NCBI GenBank assembly: GCA_038503035.1
Contig: JAVSML010001079.1
Span: 124,001 to 188,000 of the forward strand
Direction of reading: 5' to 3'
Length of the DNA stretch: 64,000 nucleotides
DNA from: Crocodylus rhombifer
Taxonomy: Eukaryota; Chordata; Crocodylia; Crocodylidae
The notes under the pieces were generated by a model, which made no database searches, was not told the DNA's origin, and saw nothing but the letters and a program-made list of their open reading frames with translations. Positions 57,352 through 64,000 of the stretch are shown piece by piece. How positions within the stretch are numbered: position 1 is the stretch's first letter; every line of letters begins with the position of its first letter. Position numbers and translations under genes: made by a program.

Positions 57352-57771
57352 GAATCGTATCATAGAAGTCGGGTCAGAAGGGACCTTGTAGATCTTCAAG
57401 TCTGACACCCAGCCTGGGCAGGAGAAAAACTGGGCTCAAATAACTCCAGCTAGGTAGGCATCAAGCCTCCTCTTAAAGACCCCCAGGGTAGGAGCCAGCA
57501 CCACTTCCCTTGGAAGTTGGTTCCAGACCCTAGCCGCTCTGACTGTGAAGTAGCTCTTACGGATGTCTAATCTAAACCTACTCTCCAACAACTTGTGGCC
57601 GTTATTTCTTGTTACGCCAGGGGGCACTAGGGGAAACAAGGTCTCTCCCAAACCCTTCTGGTCCCCCCTAGTGAGTTTATAGATGGTCACCAGGTTCCCC
57701 CTCAGCCTTCTCTTGTGAAGGCTGAACAGGTTCAGGTCCCGCAATCTCATTGTAGGGTCTGCCTGGATCAT
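57352..57771 (-). mobile_element. CR1 LINE 3' fragment
   Basis: 5'-truncated at 57771; the C-terminal coding segment is followed by a short 3' UTR (GGGTCAGAAGGGACCTTGTA in plus view) and the terminal AATCGTATCATAG repeat near 57352. Confidence 0.93.
57436..57771 (-). pseudogene. CR1 C-terminal fragment, uninterrupted
   Basis: A 111-codon open frame that covers the C-terminus of CR1 ORF2 without stop or frameshift: [58 protein letters not shown] and GVFKRRLDAYLAGVI at the end. It lacks the endonuclease and the catalytic palm, so it has no enzymatic role. The intact state suggests a fairly recent insertion. Confidence 0.9.
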
Positions 57772-59514
57772 GAATAATTAAAGTCAAACAAATAGCGTAT
57801 CTTGTATGGTCAGATTCACTGTGGCCACCCTCCACGTTTATGACTGTGGAAACCTATGCATCTCAGTGGAGCTGTATCAACATAGCCTTGGAGTATCACA
57901 GCATAAATGAACAATAGGGAAATGATGAAAATTCATTTTTTACAGTTAGCCTGCACACAGGAAAAAGGCCTAAATTCATTGGTTAAATCATTCACTTTGG
58001 ATAATCCAGCCAGCTCAATTCACAGTCTGTGTGAAACCCCTCAGATTTTGACAAAGGGAGTTATTATTTGCAATATCACGAAGTCTCAGGAGATCACTGA
58101 GTTCAATGAGACCTTTACCTGAGTAAATAATAAGTATGAGCTCTAGTCCCAGTCACAGAAAGTGTTTTTTTCTCAGTAAGGCATGATTAAATGCATGTTG
58201 AAAAAGATTTAATAGTATTCATACCATAAAAGAAGTAACTTGTGTGCTCTTCTCTTTTGTCATGAGTATGTTACTATTGGCTTATCCATGGGTGGAGAAA
58301 ATAGCCAAGGTCCTACAGCTGTGTCGTTATTGCTACATTTTCTGTGTGTACATTTGGTATGTATTCCTTATGCTTCCTTTATTACCTGTAATTTGTACAC
58401 TTACTTGTCTGTTTTAACTATAACCATCTACAAAGGGGAGAAAGTTGCAGGGTACGCTTATTGTCAGGGCAAAACTCCCACTCCCCCTGGAGAGGCAGGG
58501 ATGGCTGTGTTTTTGTTCAGACTTGGCTCTAATAGCACCTATCATTGTCAGCCTTTTATATAATCAGGTAATTTACTGTAATTCCTACACTTTCAATCAA
58601 GCCTCGTGAACAGATGGCAGAATTCAGGCCTGTGGACTCTCTAATGATACAACCTGATTCCAGATCTCAGACTTACCCCCATGTTGCCAGAGCATTTTCA
58701 TGTTTAGGGCATAGATGCAGGCTCCATAAAACAGTTGAGGGGAAGGGGCAGCCAGAAGAGAGACCACACAAATCCTGCTTCTCTCCTGAAGGGATTTTTT
58801 TTAAAGCTCTATAAAACTAAATACAGATGAAACCAAATTCTACATATGGAACTTGATACAAAATTTTGTCTTTCCTAAAGTTTTTTTTTTGCTGTTCTAG
58901 AATAAGGACAAAATTCTCTTTTTCTTTGTGGTGTGATCCAAACATTTTGCACTGAACTATACAAGATTTTTTTTTCTATGAAATAAAACAGTTGAGAAGA
59001 CCTGACTTTTTTTTTCCTTCCAGTGGTTGTATCTGTGTGTAAGAGAGATCTTGCTGTTTGCTGAATTATTGGTGTTTCTCCCCCATGTCAAAGTATCAAT
59101 ATAAGAGTTCACAAGAATACACAGTAATGCTGTAGCAGCACAGGGCAGGATGGTTCAGCTGGTAGCAATCTTTCAGGGCCAGGTGTTTTGGGGTACACGT
59201 CCTTTACTGGCACCAGGGTTAAAAGACAGAGCCAACAGGAGGTTGTTAGGGATTCTGTTTTGCATGAGTCATAGTAAAGTGGTTAAAAATTGGGCACTTA
59301 AAAATGAGGCATTGACTTTAAGGTTTCATACCATATTCTTGCTCCTAATAAACACTTTTCAAAGGGAATGTAAGCTAGTCTTGAGTACACCGGCCACTAA
59401 GGTTAATTTACATGGGCACTACTACTAGCATTTAGGTGGTTGGGAGGGAGTCTAGAAGGTAGAGCAAGAGACAGTAGCAGTTAAAGTTGGATCTGAATCA
59501 AATACAGAGGTCCT
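57772..59514. other. Unique non-coding DNA
   Basis: No gene or dispersed repeat recognised. Confidence 0.4.
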
Positions 59515-59660
59515 AACTTGATCCATAAGTAATTTATTTCTCTTTCCTCAATTCCCTGGTCTGTAAAATGGGAGTGGCAATAATTTCCTTCCTCACAGGA
59601 AGATGTTGCAGATCTTAACCCATTAATGCCTCTGAAGTGCTTTATTCAGGAAAGGTGCCA
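59515..59660 (+). repeat. MIR-like SINE 3' half
   Basis: CTCAATTCCCTGGTCTGTAA, AATGGGAGTGGCAATAATTT, CCTTCCTCACAGGAAGATGT and TGCCTCTGAAGTGCTTTATT follow the MIR order 'tcagtttcctcatctgtaaaatggg...acctacctcacaggg...aaagcactt'. Confidence 0.75.
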
Positions 59661-60339
59661 AAGAAGCTTGAAATTATTACAAATAGACTAGATTCTCTGT
59701 GACCTAGATATGATTGTATGGCATTAAACAGGGGGAAGAGGGGATATAAAGATCCTTCTTCCTCAATTAGCAATACTTTTCAAAAACTTGCTTACAAAAT
59801 TAGTGCGTGGCCTCTGTTTTTGCATGTATACATGTATTGTATTATGCATGGGGCAGTTACCTGATCTGGCAGTTACTTACCATCCATCTAGGCAAATACA
59901 GATTCCCATGTGTAAATATGAGCCTTTTTGTGCAAACATGGATGCTGAGTTTACAGGTTTTGTGGGTGAAGTTTAGGCAGCACACAGAAATGTTCTGAAG
60001 AAGGCTCAGTGTGCAAAGGTGGTTTTGGTTGGTGAAATGAAAGGGTATGTATTCATCGTGTTGTCGGTCTCCTGAGGACTGGCTCTGTGCTTTTCTGATG
60101 CAGAATTGCTGCTGTCCTGGAATGAGTCTGGTATTGTGGACTAGCACTGACCAGAGATCTCCATTGACAACTCACTGCTTTTCCCTCTCTGAGCTGTGGA
60201 AATGCAAGATTAATTCTTAGCTTTGATTGTTATCATCTCCTTGTGCAGGTTCATCAGGTGCAACATAGACTCAAGCTTGTCTGAACCTTGATGATAAGCT
60301 CTCCTTGTTAAAAGCCATTATATTCACTACTTGCTGAGT
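59661..60339. other. Unique non-coding DNA
   Basis: Nothing recognised. Confidence 0.4.
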
Positions 60340-60640
60340 GTAATTCTAACTGACTGCTGCAGTTCTCCTCGGCGTGTAATTGAATTCATATTCATCATAA
60401 AGCAATGAAAAATAAATTGTGTGTGTGTTTTTTTTTTTCCCCCACATAAAGCAAGGCATGCCGCCGGCTCTGCCTTCCCTCTGATCTTCCCCTTTGCAAC
60501 ATATTGTAATAGAATTCATAGGAATGGAGCAGCTGAAATAGATTGTGCATTTTTGACCCACCTAGTGGAAACAGAGTCCTATTTCAATGCCAAGGAGGAA
60601 CTGATTAATTCACTGGCTGCAGGGGAAAGTTAAATCTCAT
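60340..60640. promoter_or_regulatory. Possible conserved non-coding element
   Basis: Contains TGTAATTGAATTCATATTCA, TCATAAAGCAATGAAAAATA, ATAGAATTCATAGGAATGGA and GATTGTGCATTTTTGACCC, a mixture of homeodomain-like TAATT/ATTCAT motifs with E-box-poor, repeat-free sequence typical of vertebrate enhancers. A 70-codon frame at 60421-60633 has no domain. The call rests on composition only. Confidence 0.2.
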
Positions 60641-61967
60641 ATTTAAGATCCTTCAGCACCAAAGACTGATGCTTGTTCAATTGCGGGTTAAGATGGTATA
60701 ACAGGGGCCCCATGTATCAGGCTGAAAGGAATCTGTGGGTGGCAAAATATGCTGCTAAACAGATGCTCTGCATCTAAAATCTTAATGGTATAATGTGTCA
60801 CCATGTGAGGTTTCCAAGTTCAAGCCTTTGCAGCACAGCATGTTTCCAGCATGTGAAAGAACTTAGTTCAAGTGAATCTGCCATTTTGTGGCACAATGCA
60901 GAAGGTGTGAGCTCAATCTCAATGAGGCAGACCTTACCCTGAGACCTGGCTGTGAACCATGGCAGCGTTCTCAGTTTGAGACACCAGGGGTCAATATACA
61001 GTTTTTTCATGTACAATAACTTAGCCTGCTGCTGGTATGCATTGATAGAAGAGGGATGAGAGTCCTGAATTTGAAAATACGTTGGTTCATCATAAACTGA
61101 ATCTTTGTCATTCTAGCTTGCTCATTCCCTTAGACTGTACTGTTATCTCATGACCAGAGGCTACCATTATCATAGTTTGCTGCAAAGACATGGAGCAAAT
61201 ATTTCTTTGAAACATCCTTATTTTCCTTCTTCAAATCTCATTTTTTGTTGTGATTCCTACAAAACATGTCAGCAGTTGGATAGCTGGTGTGCCGAGACCA
61301 CTGCTTATTATGTTGACTAGCATTGTCTCCTTGTGCTCTCCTCTTCTGTCAGCATCCATTCTTTCTATTTTTTGTCCAAATACTTTTGACAAGCTGTTTC
61401 AGTAACTGGCATTTGAATTTTTTTCCAAGAATCAATCTCCCTGCCAGGTGCTCAACCCTCAATAAGGGGGGAACCATTTGGACATTACTGTTGAGGGCTT
61501 CATCAATTTGTCTCTGCAGAAGCTGTGATTGGTCAATAGGAACTATGAAAAATAAATAAACAGTGCCTGACTTGCATCCCTTCCCTGACCCTGGTAGGGC
61601 TGGATTGCTTTCTCCATGTACCTGTTTACAAAGCAAACTCTTGTGGAAATCCTTGGTCTGGATTTTACCCTAAACCAAAGCTGATGATGTCCTCATAAGC
61701 CAGAATCCTTCCTGACTTCATGCTCATTGGCTGTCAACCAGGAAACTACTCCTTGTCATATCAGAATAGTAAATAAGATGGGGGAACCACTGGCTGGGAT
61801 GAGTCTGGTGAATGTCCAGCTAAGTCAACTGCTGAGAAATTTCACTGTAGTGGTGGATGTTCTGTCTTCTCTGGCTGAAGTCATAATGTTGGATATACTC
61901 CTTCTAGACACTTATAAAAGATCCATCGTGCTCCTTGGTCAAGCCAGCAGGACATAAGGAAGTCATG
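60641..61967. other. Unique non-coding DNA
   Basis: Nothing recognised. The opposite-strand frames of 78 and 95 codons at 61323-61636 overlap and lack domains. Confidence 0.4.
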
Positions 61968-61977
61968 NNNNNNNNNN
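61968..61977. other. Assembly gap (10 N)
   Basis: Ten undetermined bases; the true length of the missing sequence is unknown. The frame reported across it is meaningless. Confidence 1.
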
Positions 61978-63785
61978 AATTGGCAGGTCCATGTTACAGT
62001 TCTAAATGCACAGGTGCCAATTCTTCTCCCAGTTCCTTAGCCACTTGTAAGCAACAAACAGTATTCCCACTGAACTATAGTACTGCTCAAGAACTAAATG
62101 AACACTTATTGTCAGATGTTTAAGCTGATTGCATCCATGATCTGGTCAGTCCATGAATGCCACTTCCTCTTGCCTGAGTAATTTAATCACTGCAGCCAAT
62201 CAGTACTATTGAACAGTGGAACAATACATTTCAGAGCTCAATCATCTTCCAAGTCATCTCTGTCAGCATGGAGAGCAGAATTACCTTCAGTTAAAATGCA
62301 GGGTGGTTTTGTAATTGAAATGTGTATTAATATATGTATTTTAAGGAAGATAGATTAAGTGCTGTAAGCAGAATGCATCCAAATAAGGAAACATCCACTA
62401 GAATTTGCACTTATCTGAATGTGCACAAAAATATATATATTCAGCTTCGCAAATGCTCAGATATATCATATGTTGTAGGGCTGCTGAGAAATATTTAAAA
62501 AAATAACAATAGTGAACTAGACATGGAACATTGCTAAGGTTACATTGGACCTATTTTATTGTTTTTGCTACGTGCAGTGGAGGGGCTAGTGTTGTTTTAC
62601 CTGGTCCAAGACTACTCTTCTGCTTCTCTTCATTGTTTGAATTGAGTTCATACCAAAAATGTCCCCTTCTGGGGACTATAAACAGTGGACAACATGAGCA
62701 GTAGAACTGTGACATCACAGGAGACTCAGCTAGTCTTTCCCTTCAGCAACCCTGACCTAGACGATTCTACCACTGGACTATGCTCTTCTGGTGACATGGG
62801 TAGAAAAATCAAGGATGTGGGGGGTGCAACAGTTCAAATCCCTGTTCTGAAAGAAATTCCTTAATCAAAGTGGTGACCTTGCAAAATGTTTTGATTTTGA
62901 CAGACCAGCATTTGCCTATGAAACCTTTTCATTGAAAAATTCCTGAGCCATGCTATTAGCCGTACACCTCCAGTTCTGCCTTGACACTCTCTTGTAGGCA
63001 CTAGCAACTCTTTGACTTCACAGCAACACTCCCATTAAAACAGGATCAGGTTTCCTTCATTTTCTACCCTCCTCATGCCACTTTTACCTGGACAACATTT
63101 CAAACCTATTCCTTACAGAACCAAGCCCTTGGTTGCCCTTATGCTCTAGGGCTGTAAGTCTATCACCAAGCACTAATTTAATTTCAAGAAAATATAGCAA
63201 GAAAATGGAAGCTGTACATTAGCACTGAGATGTGAGAACATTCATACAGTTCCTGTAGTTGCTGTCTGCTGAACTGATTTACTTAGTTTCTTGACTTTTG
63301 ACCCATTCCACAGTACAAGGCTGATAGTGTATATAATACTCTGTTGTGATTCATCACTCATGAGTCTAGATCCTAATTATAATCATGTCTCCTATATATT
63401 CTACTAGCCTATAATTTTAATCCCAAACACTTGCGTGTGTAATGAAGCGATGCTTTTATAATTTGCGTTCTAGTGCAAGCCTGTGATTTGCTGATGTATC
63501 TTCTTTTGCAACATGTCAGAAATATAAAATCAAATAAATGGGAATAAAAATAAACTATTTGTAAACGTTTGTCCCTTAAATCAGAAACAGAAAAATTGTT
63601 GCAAGAGGTTTAAAGCTTGTCTGGAAAATACTGGAATTAATATATTAAAAAGGTAACTTTCAAAGACCAGACTTTCCTCCTTGATGCTTGTCACATTGCA
63701 TATCCTTGGAAGCTGCTCCCCCAGAGGAGATGCTGCAAGTAAGATCATATCAGAGTCATTTCTGCCTTTGACTTATCAAGACAGA
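61978..63785. other. AT-rich unique DNA
   Basis: No gene or clear repeat. The stretch 63400-63540, with TGCTTTTATAATTTGCG and TGTGATTTGCTGATGTATC, is repeat-free and might be conserved, but nothing here can test that. Confidence 0.4.
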
Positions 63786-63816
63786 ATGCGTGCGCACGCG
63801 CACACCCCCCCCCCCC
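63786..63816. repeat. Alternating purine-pyrimidine tract plus C run
   Basis: Twenty bases of strict alternation (ATGCGTGCGCACGCGCACAC, containing the palindrome GCGTGCGCACGC) are followed by a C run. This is a potential Z-DNA or slippage-prone site. Confidence 0.85.
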
Positions 63817-64000
63817 CTCCCCAAGACACTTTCTAGTGTCTGGATGTCCTTCCCAGAGGATTATTAGCTGGGAATTTACTGTCCCACATCTGTAACTCCT
63901 GGGCTGAAATACCAGCCTTCACTGAAACCTAGACTCAATGACTTGGGGTGTCTGGTGGTGAATTAAATGTCTTTCATGCTGCATAAGCAATTATCATAAC
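63817..64000. other. Non-coding right edge
   Basis: Nothing recognised. Confidence 0.3.

Overview
This window looks like intronic or intergenic DNA from a sauropsid reptile, most likely a crocodilian or turtle. The reasons are at least nine CR1 (chicken-repeat-1) LINE fragments, the absence of L1 or Alu sequence, recognisable old MIR-like SINEs, and abundant non-autonomous DNA transposons (hAT-like, Tigger-like and palindromic MITE-like elements), which are scarce in birds. The order is an inference; the CR1, hAT and MIR content is read from the sequence. I found no host protein-coding gene, rRNA, tRNA or CRISPR array. Almost every open frame above 100 codons is either decayed CR1 coding sequence or a chance frame in GC-rich repeat DNA.

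Layout. 0-8 kb: unique DNA, a 410-bp foldback element (832-1241), the first copy of a three-copy repeat family (4054-4847) and a MIR-like SINE beside it. 8-15 kb: a minus-strand CR1, a possible solo LTR (10.2-11.1 kb), TG-rich simple repeats, and a decayed hAT transposon keeping a BED zinc-finger frame (12.1-13.9 kb), followed by a short repeat that recurs inverted at 17.2 kb and carries a hammerhead-ribozyme-like core. 17-27 kb: hAT-like elements (one with an 8-bp target duplication), a MITE-like element, the second family copy (22.2-23.4 kb), a plus-strand CR1 reverse transcriptase remnant (24.4-25.9 kb) and a large palindromic element (26.2-27.0 kb). 27-46 kb: mostly unique DNA with microsatellites, two CR1 3' ends, the third family copy (33.0-33.7 kb), a MITE with a strong hairpin and a hAT MITE. 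45.6-58 kb: a Tigger-like element with TA ends, the best-preserved CR1 (46.2-48.8 kb), hAT MITEs, a 2.5-kb minus-strand CR1 (53.2-55.7 kb), a CR1 3' end split by a nested insertion, and a CR1 fragment with an intact C-terminal frame. 58-64 kb: mainly unique DNA with a possible conserved non-coding element near 60.5 kb and a 10-N assembly gap.

The elements do not form a working system. CR1 supplied endonuclease/reverse transcriptase for its own copies; all copies here are 5'-truncated and disrupted, and the best one has lost a catalytic aspartate. The most interesting signals are regulatory or structural motifs carried by repeats: duplicated ZNF143-like sites inside two copies of the three-copy family, a CTCF-like core in a short tandem repeat, a hammerhead-like fold, and two long palindromes.
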